Origin: Chitinophagales bacterium
Lineage (GTDB): Bacteria > Bacteroidota > Bacteroidia > Chitinophagales > LD1
Direction: 5' to 3'
DNA: 64,000 nucleotides
Assembly: GCA_016787045.1 (NCBI GenBank)
Contig: JAEUVA010000025.1
Location: 116,946 to 180,945 of the forward strand
This document shows positions 40,897 to 49,645 of this stretch, in pieces; within the stretch, counting starts at the first letter, position 1, and each line of letters starts with the position of its first letter. The notes beneath the pieces were generated by a model. It saw only the letters and a program-made list of their open reading frames with translations, was not told the DNA's origin and ran no database searches. Position numbers and translations under genes: made by a program.

Positions 40897-41767
40897 ACTT
40901 CGCGGCACAGGCGTAGCTCTCGTTACTCCATTTAACAGTAAAGCAGAAATAGATTTTTCGGGACTCGGCAAGGTCATCAACCACTGTATTGATGGCGGTG
41001 TGGAGTACGTGGTCTCTCTTGGTACTACAGGCGAGAGTGTAAACCTGAGTAAGGAAGAAAAATTAGAAGTGCTCAACTACACTATCAGCGAAGTGAAAGG
41101 GCGTGTGCCCGTGGTAGCGGGCTTTGGCGGCAATAGCACCCACGAAGTACTGAAAGACATAGAGAAGTTTCACTTCAACGGAGTAGATGCTATACTTTCT
41201 GTATCGCCCTACTACAACAAGCCAACTCAGGATGGAATAATTGCCCATTACAAAGCCATAGCTGCCGCAGCACCTCGCCCAATCATTCTGTACAACGTAC
41301 CCGGTCGTACCGGCTCTAACATGAAAGCCGAAACTACACTGCGCTTAGCCAACGAGTCAGAAAACATTATTGGCATGAAAGAAGCCAGTGGCGACTTTGG
41401 ACAGTGTATGCAAATAGCCAAACACAAGCCCAAAGATTTTTTACTCATTTCAGGAGATGATAACATTACACTCGGTCTAATTGCCTATGGTATGGATGGA
41501 GTTATCTCTGTAGTAGGGCAGGCCTTTCCAAAAATATTTACAGAAATGGTTCGCCAATCGCTCAAAGGCAATTTTGATAAAGCCCGTGAGCTGCACTATA
41601 AACTCAACGACATTACCGATATGCTTTTTGCCGAAGGCAACCCGGGAGGTGTTAAGTACGCATTAGAAGTATTGGGAATTTGTGAAAGCCACCTGCGATT
41701 ACCGCTGTACCCTATATCGGAAGCATTAAAAGCAAAAATGAGAAAGGCGATTGGTGAGTTGAGGTAG
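40883..41767 (+). CDS. dapA: 4-hydroxy-tetrahydrodipicolinate synthase
   Basis: 294-residue class I aldolase that condenses pyruvate with aspartate semialdehyde in lysine and diaminopimelate synthesis. Seen: GTTGESVNLSKEE (47-59) with the Thr pair, YNVPGRTG with Tyr137 and IGMKEASGD with the Schiff-base Lys166. All catalytic residues are present. It supplies the meso-DAP used by MurE of the neighbouring dcw cluster. Ends 14 bp from the convergent MORN-protein gene, with no clear terminator. Confidence 0.96.
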   Translation: MIQSKLRGTGVALVTPFNSKAEIDFSGLGKVINHCIDGGVEYVVSLGTTGESVNLSKEEKLEVLNYTISEVKGRVPVVAGFGGNSTHEVLKDIEKFHFNGVDAILSVSPYYNKPTQDGIIAHYKAIAAAAPRPIILYNVPGRTGSNMKAETTLRLANESENIIGMKEASGDFGQCMQIAKHKPKDFLLISGDDNITLGLIAYGMDGVISVVGQAFPKIFTEMVRQSLKGNFDKARELHYKLNDITDMLFAEGNPGGVKYALEVLGICESHLRLPLYPISEALKAKMRKAIGELR

Positions 41768-41781
41768 AAACACCATCAATT

Positions 41782-43017
41782 TTAATTCTTACCCGCTACC
41801 GCATCTTTGCCTATCCCCATTTCACCCTCCTGAGGTGTAATGCCTATTTTTTCGCCCGACTCTAATTTTGAGTAGAGTACATAACCGAAAGGGTCCACTT
41901 CTTTAGCAAATCCTCTTAAAAAACTTACATTAGAAAAATCACCCACATATATGGTGCCGTTGGCTCGCATCAATTCACCATATCCCTTGCGGATGCCACC
42001 AATCATTCTCCCCTTGTAAACATCCCCATTGGTTTCGGTAGCTTGTGTAAAGCCGTTTATAAACTTATCATCAGTGAAATATCCCAACTGATAGTTTCCA
42101 TTAGCTAATTGTAGTAATCCCAAACCATTGTAGTGCCCATCTACCATATAGCCGCAGTAAGTATTAACCCCTTCCTTTTTGCAAACTACTCCTCTCAAAA
42201 AAATTCCCTTTTCAAACGTACCGTAGTACACATTGCCTTCTTCCACCAGAATGCCTTGCCCGTAAAGCCGCCCATTTTTTTTCTCTCCGGCAAACTTTTT
42301 TGTGGTGATAGAAGCGGCATCTGTGCCAAATGCTGCTTTCACTTTTTGTGCAAGTATTTGCTGAAATCCGGCAACGGAATCGCGCAATTGCGTTTCTTGT
42401 TTATGTGCCAAGCTGCGCATTTTTGTGATCACATTTTGCAAAGAGTAGTCCTCCCTTTCTTCGGCAGACATGGGCAACGCTTTGGTTTGTTGACGTGCCA
42501 GTGCCGGATACTTACGAAACAGTTTAGCCACTTGCTCCACGTGCTTTTTGAGCCGAACTTTATTAAGCGGATCGAGTGCTAAGGTTTTATTGCCACCAAA
42601 TTTTAATTGGTGTAAAATGGCATAATCCAATGTGCTATCGGCAAACGAAAGCAAATACGAATATCTCCCCAATTGAGTAAACACGGTATCTAAATTGTTG
42701 ATGTCGCAAAACACCAACCCACTCTTATCTCTATCGTACTTTACCGCCAAATTCTCTTGAGCACCCGCTTGTGGTTTAGTAGCCACAAACAAATATTGTT
42801 TGTGCCTATCGTGAGTAATAGTAATTGTGCAAATGGGGTTAATGTCAGTATCAAAAACCTTGTAAACGGTTTGAAACACCTGCTTGGTTAAGTTAATTTG
42901 GGTGCGATCGTAATATATACTGCCTTGCTGTTTTTCATCGCTTAGCTTGCCGGTGAGAAATTCTTGCGCATGAGTAAAGTATGGCAAGAGAAAAAAAACA
43001 TAAATTATTTTTTTCAT
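41782..43017 (-). CDS. Secreted MORN-repeat protein of unknown function
   Basis: 411-residue protein with a signal peptide (about 1-17, ending THAQ). Residues 20-245 match nothing I recognise and include a helical part (about 155-230). Residues 249-378 hold about five MORN-type repeats (GRLYGQGILVEEGNVYYGTF, YCGYMVDGHYNGLG, VYKGRMIGGIRKGYGELM and others). A longer start at 43041 would overlap the upstream gene; the ATG at 43017 follows the upstream TAA by one base, so the pair is coupled. It likely acts in the periplasm or at the cell surface. Confidence 0.75.
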   Translation of the reverse strand: MKKIIYVFFLLPYFTHAQEFLTGKLSDEKQQGSIYYDRTQINLTKQVFQTVYKVFDTDINPICTITITHDRHKQYLFVATKPQAGAQENLAVKYDRDKSGLVFCDINNLDTVFTQLGRYSYLLSFADSTLDYAILHQLKFGGNKTLALDPLNKVRLKKHVEQVAKLFRKYPALARQQTKALPMSAEEREDYSLQNVITKMRSLAHKQETQLRDSVAGFQQILAQKVKAAFGTDAASITTKKFAGEKKNGRLYGQGILVEEGNVYYGTFEKGIFLRGVVCKKEGVNTYCGYMVDGHYNGLGLLQLANGNYQLGYFTDDKFINGFTQATETNGDVYKGRMIGGIRKGYGELMRANGTIYVGDFSNVSFLRGFAKEVDPFGYVLYSKLESGEKIGITPQEGEMGIGKDAVAGKN

Positions 43018-43018
43018 A

Positions 43019-44158
43019 TTATTCGCAATTCGTTCCATCAATTTTTAAGAACTTTCCGGCTGGAGTGTAATACAAATACGGAGATGCAATGAATGATGCC
43101 TCTGCTTGTACTACTCTTATAGTGCATTTGTACTTGACCATGTTAGAAGAAATTTGTGCAATGAGAACCGGAGGAGATACACTACGTACTTCTTCCAATG
43201 TATGTATCGTAATGTCGCAACCGGTAATTTTTTTTCCTATCAAATCGTTTGCAGCAATAGCTCCGGTTAGCCGAAATGGAGCCACATAGCTAGGCGAAGC
43301 AACCTCATTTGTCGGCTGTGGGTTAACTGTACTGAGCGTATCTTCCAGCGGGTAATCTTCTGTTGCCGGAGGTGTATTTACGAGCGAAGCAACATCTTCA
43401 GTTTGAGGTGTAGTTATAGAATTTCCCTCTGAAATGTGGCTTACATCTATAGATTTAAACAAAGGAGTTGCTAGAGCGATGAGTACTAACACTAAAGGCA
43501 CTAACAACAATACAGCTAATACTAGTTTTGATTTCGTTTTGTTGTGGGTGTTTACTTGCTCTTTAGGTGCTGTTGCTTCGGCTTGGGGAGATGTGCTTAG
43601 CACCTGTGCTGCTGTTACAGGTGGTGGAGAAGCGGCATATACGGCTTGGGTAACTACTGGAGTTTCATCATTACTTTTTGCTACTGCTTTTTGTTTCGCT
43701 AATTCTTCCAGCTCATTTTTTAGTCGCCTGTTATCCTCTTCCAACTGTTGCAACTCTACGCGCACTTCTTTCACCATGTCCATGGTGTACTTTTTATGAA
43801 GTTCGGTCTCTTGCTTTACAGAAAGTATCTGTTGTTGCAATTTGGCCTCTGCATTTTCCCTCTCGTGTTGCTCTCGTTTAAGTTGTTGGCGGGTAATAGC
43901 TTCTATGCGCTGCCGTTCTTGCTCTTCGGCATCTTTCCGCATCTTTTCTAACCTCAAAAACTCTAGTTGGGCCTGCTCTCTCTCTTGCAGTTCGCGCTCA
44001 ATTCGTTCTTTCTCTTCCCTAAGTTTTTCAAGGTTTTCTGATTGATCAGACAGCAACGAAAACGACTGCACGAAGTATGGATTTACCTGTGCGCAGCCGC
44101 CACAAAAGCGCTGGCTCAATTCTAACTGGTTGCCACAGATGTTGCAATACTTTTTCAT
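43019..44158 (-). CDS. Zinc-ribbon, coiled-coil, single-pass membrane protein
   Basis: 379-residue protein. Residues 1-24 form a zinc ribbon (Cys5, Cys8, Cys19, Cys22). Residues about 40-160 are a long coiled coil rich in Glu, Arg, Gln and Lys. A Pro/Ala/Thr linker leads to one transmembrane helix (about 211-231). The remaining 145 residues, probably periplasmic, include a small domain near 290-379 with three cysteines. I do not recognise the family. Its topology would connect a cytosolic zinc ribbon and coiled coil with a periplasmic domain. Coupled to the secreted MORN protein, so both may work on the same envelope process. Confidence 0.72.
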   Translation of the reverse strand: MKKYCNICGNQLELSQRFCGGCAQVNPYFVQSFSLLSDQSENLEKLREEKERIERELQEREQAQLEFLRLEKMRKDAEEQERQRIEAITRQQLKREQHERENAEAKLQQQILSVKQETELHKKYTMDMVKEVRVELQQLEEDNRRLKNELEELAKQKAVAKSNDETPVVTQAVYAASPPPVTAAQVLSTSPQAEATAPKEQVNTHNKTKSKLVLAVLLLVPLVLVLIALATPLFKSIDVSHISEGNSITTPQTEDVASLVNTPPATEDYPLEDTLSTVNPQPTNEVASPSYVAPFRLTGAIAANDLIGKKITGCDITIHTLEEVRSVSPPVLIAQISSNMVKYKCTIRVVQAEASFIASPYLYYTPAGKFLKIDGTNCE

Positions 44159-44257
44159 TGCCCTGCGAAAGGTATGGCAAACTTGCCATCAGCAAGCAAG
44201 TTGAGCCGCTTTACTATCCACCCGGTAAAGTAAAGTGTTCAGTAATGTTTTCAGTAT

Positions 44258-46027
44258 TTACTTACCCTTGAGGGTAAAATAGAAATTACTGCCGGAGCCG
44301 GGTAAACTCTCTACCCATATTTCGCCACCGTGCATATCTGTAATCTTTTTGCAAATGGCCAAGCCGAGACCATTGCCGGTGTACTCGTCCACCCGATTGA
44401 GCCGTTCAAACAAACTAAAAATACGTTGGTAGTACTTTTTAGAAATGCCAATCCCGTTATCGCGCACGCAAAAAATGATATTTCCTTCAAACTTATCGTA
44501 ACCAATGTCAATAACCGGTTGGCGATCTTTCTTACGAAACTTGAGTGCATTTTCGATGAGTAAAAACAATAACTTTTCTACCAGTTCTCTATCAGCACTC
44601 ACGTCTGGCAATTCTGTAAAACTCACTTCTGCTCTTTCCTGTTCTATTCGTGGTTTAAGTTGTTTCAGCACATCGGCCAACACTAATTTCATGGAAGTTT
44701 TAGCCAACTGGAAAGTATGATTATTTAACCCAATGTATGTTTTTAGATCTGTCAACAGTCGCTCCATGCGCTCTGCACTATCTTTGGCATAAACTGCATA
44801 CTCTGACGCTTCAGCATATTTTTTCGCCTCCAGCTTATCAGAGAGTAACTGTACATAATTCAATATGGTGCGTACCGGTTCGCGCAAATCGTGCGAGGCC
44901 AAGTGGAGTACATCGTCTGTACTAAATTTTTCGGCATCGCTGCGCGGGTGAGGTGCCGCAAAATCTGCATTAGCAAATCGGGGTACAAATGACAGCAAAT
45001 GATAAAACTCGTTATCTATATTGATGGGTTTGAATGTAAACTTCACTTCCGCAGTAGAACCATCAGAAACTTTTACCATCCCTTCAGCCACTTTCTCAGA
45101 CAAAAAGCTTTGAACCGATAAACCGGTCAATAAATTTTCACGCGTTTCAAACACATCGCTCAGCGTCTTATCACTAAGTTGTTGCTGCTTGAGTTTCAGC
45201 ATACGAAGAGCCGTTTGATTGGCAAACACCAACTTATCGCCTTTAAGCAATACAATGCTCTCCGATAAAGAATGCAGCAGCGTTTGCAAATACTCGTTTT
45301 GGAGCATTGATGCTTGCTGTTGTATTTCCTTTCGGTCAATCAAAAACAAATTGCATTTCTCTCCGTTCCACTGTATTTCGCTAATTTGAATGCTCACGCA
45401 CAGTTTTGGCCTGGGCAATAACTCTATTACTTCCTCATCACCATCCACTTCTCGGTACGATACATAATCTGCCAGATGCTTGCGCAAAATTTCCTCACCC
45501 ATAATGCTATATGCTTTTGCATTAGCATACCGTACTGCGTTGTGACTGTTGAGCACCAAAACACCTTTATCTATTCTGTTTATGAGCTTGTAAAAAGACT
45601 CGTGCTGAGAGATAAAATCATTAAATGTATCGTCTAACCTACTTTCTGCTTCGCTAAGTTTCAGTGCGTTGACAATCGTCTTTTGCAGGTGAAACAGATT
45701 AATTTTGTTCTTAATCAAAAAATCGCTTGCCCCGGCTGCTTCGGCTTTTGACTTTGCTTCGCCTTGACTAAAATCGCTCAGCAGAACCACCGGTATTTTT
45801 TCGCGCTCGGCCAGGTTTTTAAATGCCGGAAAATTGAGTTGGGTAGTTTGAGCAGCGTCCAGCAAAATCATATCCGGTTTTCGGTTGCGCAGATAATTCA
45901 ATGCCTCCTCTACCGTAAGGGTATGGCTCACCGAAAACGCATACGCGCTCACTTTTAGGAAGCGTTGTATATCGCTGGCGCTTTGCTCATCGGCATCTAA
46001 AAGCAATATGTTTTTACTCTGCTCCAC
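44258..46027 (-). CDS. Receiver-PAS-histidine kinase signal transduction protein
   Basis: 589-residue soluble hybrid kinase. Residues 1-125: response-regulator receiver with acidic residues Asp11 and Asp13, phospho-acceptor Asp57 and Lys106. Residues about 143-230 and 245-350: two PAS-like sensor domains. Residues 372-435: HisKA with His379 in LASHDLREP. Residues 470-589: HATPase with NALKF, DNGIGI and GNGLGLAICKK. No transmembrane helix, so it senses cytosolic signals or is controlled through its own receiver. No separate response regulator is adjacent. The gap to the following zinc-ribbon gene is 99 bp. Confidence 0.9.
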   Translation of the reverse strand: MEQSKNILLLDADEQSASDIQRFLKVSAYAFSVSHTLTVEEALNYLRNRKPDMILLDAAQTTQLNFPAFKNLAEREKIPVVLLSDFSQGEAKSKAEAAGASDFLIKNKINLFHLQKTIVNALKLSEAESRLDDTFNDFISQHESFYKLINRIDKGVLVLNSHNAVRYANAKAYSIMGEEILRKHLADYVSYREVDGDEEVIELLPRPKLCVSIQISEIQWNGEKCNLFLIDRKEIQQQASMLQNEYLQTLLHSLSESIVLLKGDKLVFANQTALRMLKLKQQQLSDKTLSDVFETRENLLTGLSVQSFLSEKVAEGMVKVSDGSTAEVKFTFKPINIDNEFYHLLSFVPRFANADFAAPHPRSDAEKFSTDDVLHLASHDLREPVRTILNYVQLLSDKLEAKKYAEASEYAVYAKDSAERMERLLTDLKTYIGLNNHTFQLAKTSMKLVLADVLKQLKPRIEQERAEVSFTELPDVSADRELVEKLLFLLIENALKFRKKDRQPVIDIGYDKFEGNIIFCVRDNGIGISKKYYQRIFSLFERLNRVDEYTGNGLGLAICKKITDMHGGEIWVESLPGSGSNFYFTLKGK

Positions 46028-46112
46028 TGCGCGTGCAAAGTAATAGGTATTTGCCTAAAGGGCAAGTACTAATTACAGCCATCATTCGCTCAAAATTGTA
46101 CTTTCGCCAGCT

Positions 46113-47324
46113 ATGCTGCTTTTGTCATCTATCCACATTTTCGGAATTGATCTTGCATTTATCCTTTTTGCCGCCACGCTAATAGGAGTAGCCCTTTTTC
46201 ACCACAAAACACTTGAGGTAGCGCTAATTGGATTAGCCACAGTTTTGCTTTACAAATTGTTGTGTACCGATTTTCAACTGGTGCATCACCTGCATCACGA
46301 AGGCAAAGATCTGCTCAACTTATTTGCATTGCTACTGGGCTTTGCAGTACTGGCCGACCACTTTGAACATTCCGGTATTCCGGCCAAACTACCCCACTAT
46401 TTACCGGACGACTGGAAAGGGGGGTTTGTACTCCTCATCCTCGCATTTATTCTTTCTGCATTTTTAGACAACATAGCTGCTACCATGATTGCAGGTGGAA
46501 TTGCTCACGTGGTTTTCAAAAAGAAGTTACACATCGGATACTTGGCTGGAATAGTAGCTGCCAGTAACGCTGGCGGCAGCGGCAGTGTGCTTGGCGATAC
46601 CACCACCACCATGATGTGGATAGATGGTATTGCCATAAAAGACGTACTGCATGCCTATGCCGCAGCGGTACCTGCACTAATCATCTCCGGCATTATTGCC
46701 TCCATTCAACAACATAAGCATCAGCCCATACTAAAGGATGAAATTGTAACAGCTAAAATCAGTACCCGCAGGTTGGCCGTATCGTTAATGATTTTGGCAG
46801 GAGCTATTGCCACTAACATAGCGTTTGATTTTCCGGCAATTGGGGTTTGGGCAGCCATATTAGTGGGTTCGCTTATCATTACTACGCACTGGCAGGTGGT
46901 GCGCCATGCTTTATCCGGTGCTTTGTTTTTGCTATCGCTGGTGTTATGCGCCAGTATGATGCCCGTAGATGAGTTGCCTGCTGCTTCTTGGCAAACTGCA
47001 TTTGGATTAGGATTTTTGAGTAGTGTGTTTGATAACATTCCACTCACTAAACTGGCACTCACTCAAGGTGGATATGACTGGGGTGTACTGGCGTTTGCTG
47101 TTGGCTTTGGCGGTAGTATGGTGTGGTTTGGAAGTAGCGCAGGTGTGGCACTAAGCAATATTTACCCCGAGGTAAAAAGTGTATTTGCTTGGGTAAAAAA
47201 CGGCTGGCATGTTATTATGGCCTATGTAGTATCTTTTTTTATTATGCTAGCTGTGTTTGGTTGGGAGCCACATCCGCCACATAAAGTGGTGCCAGCCGAT
47301 ACTGAACAAAGCAACCAGCATTGA
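46113..47324 (+). CDS. NhaD/citrate-transporter-like sodium:proton antiporter
   Basis: 403-residue polytopic membrane protein of the ion transporter (IT) superfamily. Seen: FLDNIAATMIAGG near residue 117 and the NAGGSGSVLGDTTTTMMWI motif near 147-166, which is the NhaD hallmark (NAGG...GDxTTxMxW), and a second repeat SSVFDNIPLTKLAL near 303. About ten to twelve helices. It probably exchanges Na+ or Li+ for protons; a dicarboxylate or arsenite transporter is an alternative. The terminal part carries a His/Pro-rich tail. Confidence 0.8.
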   Translation: MLLLSSIHIFGIDLAFILFAATLIGVALFHHKTLEVALIGLATVLLYKLLCTDFQLVHHLHHEGKDLLNLFALLLGFAVLADHFEHSGIPAKLPHYLPDDWKGGFVLLILAFILSAFLDNIAATMIAGGIAHVVFKKKLHIGYLAGIVAASNAGGSGSVLGDTTTTMMWIDGIAIKDVLHAYAAAVPALIISGIIASIQQHKHQPILKDEIVTAKISTRRLAVSLMILAGAIATNIAFDFPAIGVWAAILVGSLIITTHWQVVRHALSGALFLLSLVLCASMMPVDELPAASWQTAFGLGFLSSVFDNIPLTKLALTQGGYDWGVLAFAVGFGGSMVWFGSSAGVALSNIYPEVKSVFAWVKNGWHVIMAYVVSFFIMLAVFGWEPHPPHKVVPADTEQSNQH

Positions 47325-47438
47325 TAAATAAAAACTTAAACAATAGCTTTGAGTTACAACGTGAGAGTAGTTGCCTACCTATTGGATGGAATTTATTAAT
47401 TTGTAATTCATCCTTTGGGGGAACCAGCGTTTCTCTCT

Positions 47439-48959
47439 ATGCAAAAACTAAGATTCATATTCTGCTGTTTGCTTTTATCCCCGGGCATTGCAAATGCTCA
47501 AACATATAACAATGGCTACCTATTAGGTAAACCGGCAGCAGTTTTCAGAGGTTTACATTTGGTGAATGATACGCTCATTGCTCATGGCTATGTGGCAGAA
47601 ACTTTTGCATTTAATCCTGTAAAATACATCATTGCCAAAATTGAATTAGATGGAACACCATTAATTGCTTACTCTGCTATACTTGATTCTTTTACTGATT
47701 ATTTTACTGCAAGTAGATTCGTGATTACAAACGATAGTTGCTATGCATTTGTTGGCGTTAAAAACAATTTTAAGGGTGGCCTTTTCTTCAAGTTAAAGCA
47801 AAATGGCGCAATAGAATTTGCAAAAGAGTATATTGATACTACCGCATGGGGGTATGGATTTACGGGAGTATTGCAATTGCCAGATTCAAGTTTCGTTATC
47901 ATGGGATTACGAACCGGCACTACACAGAACTACTATATTTCTGTAGTAATAAAAACTGATCCGCAGGGAAATCAGTTATGGCGCGAGCAGTATTTCAATG
48001 AAATGCCTACCGGTATAACGCATTTAAATAGCGACCACATTCTACTATCGTCATACACCGGATTGTTTACGGGGCCCAATGCCTTTTTCAATACGGTGTT
48101 TAGAACTATTGATACAAGTGGCCATTTGTTAGCTACCTGGGTGGACACTTCAAAAAAAACATTTGGCGCCAATGCCTATCTCCAGTTAAATGATGGAGGC
48201 GGAATTTATGTTAGCGAATGGATAAATGACATTTACACCTCTGCAGGGAATCCGCCAACCTATCTGAGCATGAGGTGCGGATATATTGTGCGAGAAGATA
48301 GCACTCACCACAAAATTTGGGAGTTAAAACTCGGTCAGGCAAGCGCTATTCCTAATTTGTTTCAACTAAAAAAACTATCTGATGGCCATTACTTAGCCGC
48401 AGGTGGAACTTACGATTCAACCTACACAGATGGTCAGCCCTATAAAAATACAGGGTGGCTCATAAAATTTGATGAAAATGGCCAAGTAATATGGCAGCGT
48501 AAATATTTTAATACCGAAGATTACCCCGGACAAACAAACTACTTGTATGACCTCGTTGAGTTAGCTGATGGCAGTATTGTAGCAGCAGGTGAGCGGATAG
48601 ATGAGTTTAATGATTACCCGCAAAGAGGATGGTTATTGCGCTTAGATAGTTACGGGTGTTTAGTACCGGGTTGTCAATTGGTGGGCTTGGATGAAAGTAC
48701 ATCTGAAAAAATGTATTTATCCATATATCCAATTCCGGTATCAGATCAGTTGTATATCCATTTCAACTCACCAAAAGTAGAAGGTAAGTACTCCTTAAAA
48801 ATTTACACTACAGATAGCAAAGAAGTATATAACATGGCGAATCTTGTAAACAATTCCACTTATGTTTTAAACACTCATTTATTTCCTAAGGGAGTATTAA
48901 TCGTTCAATTGTTTGATGAAAGAAAACTCGTTTCATCACAAAAAATAGTCAAGCTATAG
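47439..48959 (+). CDS. Secreted protein with a type IX secretion (type A) sorting domain
   Basis: 506-residue exported protein. Signal peptide about 1-20 (ending ANAQ). The middle (about 25-420) is built of repeated beta-blade-like units with recurring W-L-x-x-x-D and GxxxWxxxY segments, probably a propeller-like fold. The last 80 residues (from LSIYPIPVSDQLYI to KIVKL) form the T9SS C-terminal domain. It is predicted to be translocated by the T9SS, which is encoded at 55583-61383, and attached at the surface or released. A frame extension from 47415 is rejected because the signal peptide begins at 47439. Confidence 0.85.
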   Translation: MQKLRFIFCCLLLSPGIANAQTYNNGYLLGKPAAVFRGLHLVNDTLIAHGYVAETFAFNPVKYIIAKIELDGTPLIAYSAILDSFTDYFTASRFVITNDSCYAFVGVKNNFKGGLFFKLKQNGAIEFAKEYIDTTAWGYGFTGVLQLPDSSFVIMGLRTGTTQNYYISVVIKTDPQGNQLWREQYFNEMPTGITHLNSDHILLSSYTGLFTGPNAFFNTVFRTIDTSGHLLATWVDTSKKTFGANAYLQLNDGGGIYVSEWINDIYTSAGNPPTYLSMRCGYIVREDSTHHKIWELKLGQASAIPNLFQLKKLSDGHYLAAGGTYDSTYTDGQPYKNTGWLIKFDENGQVIWQRKYFNTEDYPGQTNYLYDLVELADGSIVAAGERIDEFNDYPQRGWLLRLDSYGCLVPGCQLVGLDESTSEKMYLSIYPIPVSDQLYIHFNSPKVEGKYSLKIYTTDSKEVYNMANLVNNSTYVLNTHLFPKGVLIVQLFDERKLVSSQKIVKL

Positions 48960-48969
48960 ATAACAATAT

Positions 48970-49584
48970 TTAATGCGCAGCATTAGCCACAATACTCACC
49001 TCAAACTCTACATTATCGGCTATCGCTTTATCGGCCAGTGAAGGGAACACCGTGCCTGATTTATAGCTGATGTTCCACTTAGTGCGGTCAATAGTAATTT
49101 TTGCTGTGGCTTTAACCTGCTGATGCGTACCCTCAAACAATGCGGGAAATTGCACGGGTTGAGTAATGCCTTTGATAGTAAGGTTGGCGTTTACCTGAAA
49201 ATTGGGCTCTCCGGTTTTAGCTTCAGTAAGGCGTGTAATGCTGCCAATTTTGAGCGTAGCTATTGGGTTTTTTTCTACACTAAAAAAATCATCGCCCTTG
49301 AGGTGGCCTACTAAGTCCTGATTCTTTTTCTCGTCTTTGATGTCTGCACAAGTAATAGTGGTCATATCTAAATCAAAGCTACCGCCTACAGGTGTGCCGT
49401 GGTTCATAACCAAGTAACCACTCTTAATTTTTACAAATCCATCGTGCTGTCCGGTTACTTTTTTAGCTGTCCAGTGTAAGGTTGATGTAGCAGGGTCAAC
49501 AGAGTAGTTTTCGGTGTGCAATTTTGCAGCAATACCTACTACAGCTAACAAACTGATGAATACAGAAGTGAATTGTTTAGACAT
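48970..49584 (-). CDS. YceI family periplasmic protein
   Basis: 204-residue protein with a signal peptide (about 1-20) and a YceI lipocalin-like domain: NYSVDPATSTLHWTAKKVTGQHDG near the start, GHLKGDDFFSVEKNPIATLK in the middle and AKITIDRTKWNISYKSG near the end. Known members bind polyisoprenoids such as octaprenyl compounds. A longer start at 49620 would spoil the signal peptide, so ATG 49584 is used. It ends 11 bp from the convergent T9SS cargo gene. Confidence 0.88.
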   Translation of the reverse strand: MSKQFTSVFISLLAVVGIAAKLHTENYSVDPATSTLHWTAKKVTGQHDGFVKIKSGYLVMNHGTPVGGSFDLDMTTITCADIKDEKKNQDLVGHLKGDDFFSVEKNPIATLKIGSITRLTEAKTGEPNFQVNANLTIKGITQPVQFPALFEGTHQQVKATAKITIDRTKWNISYKSGTVFPSLADKAIADNVEFEVSIVANAAH

Positions 49585-49645
49585 GAATTTATTTTTTACG
49601 AATGAAATAAGAATACCCAATACGGCATTACACTGCCGGTATAAT

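Noticed and set aside
44209..44235. Short inverted repeat CTTTACT/AGTAAAG upstream of the zinc-ribbon gene
   Set aside because: Only 7 bp, no T-run and easily explained by chance in AT-rich DNA.
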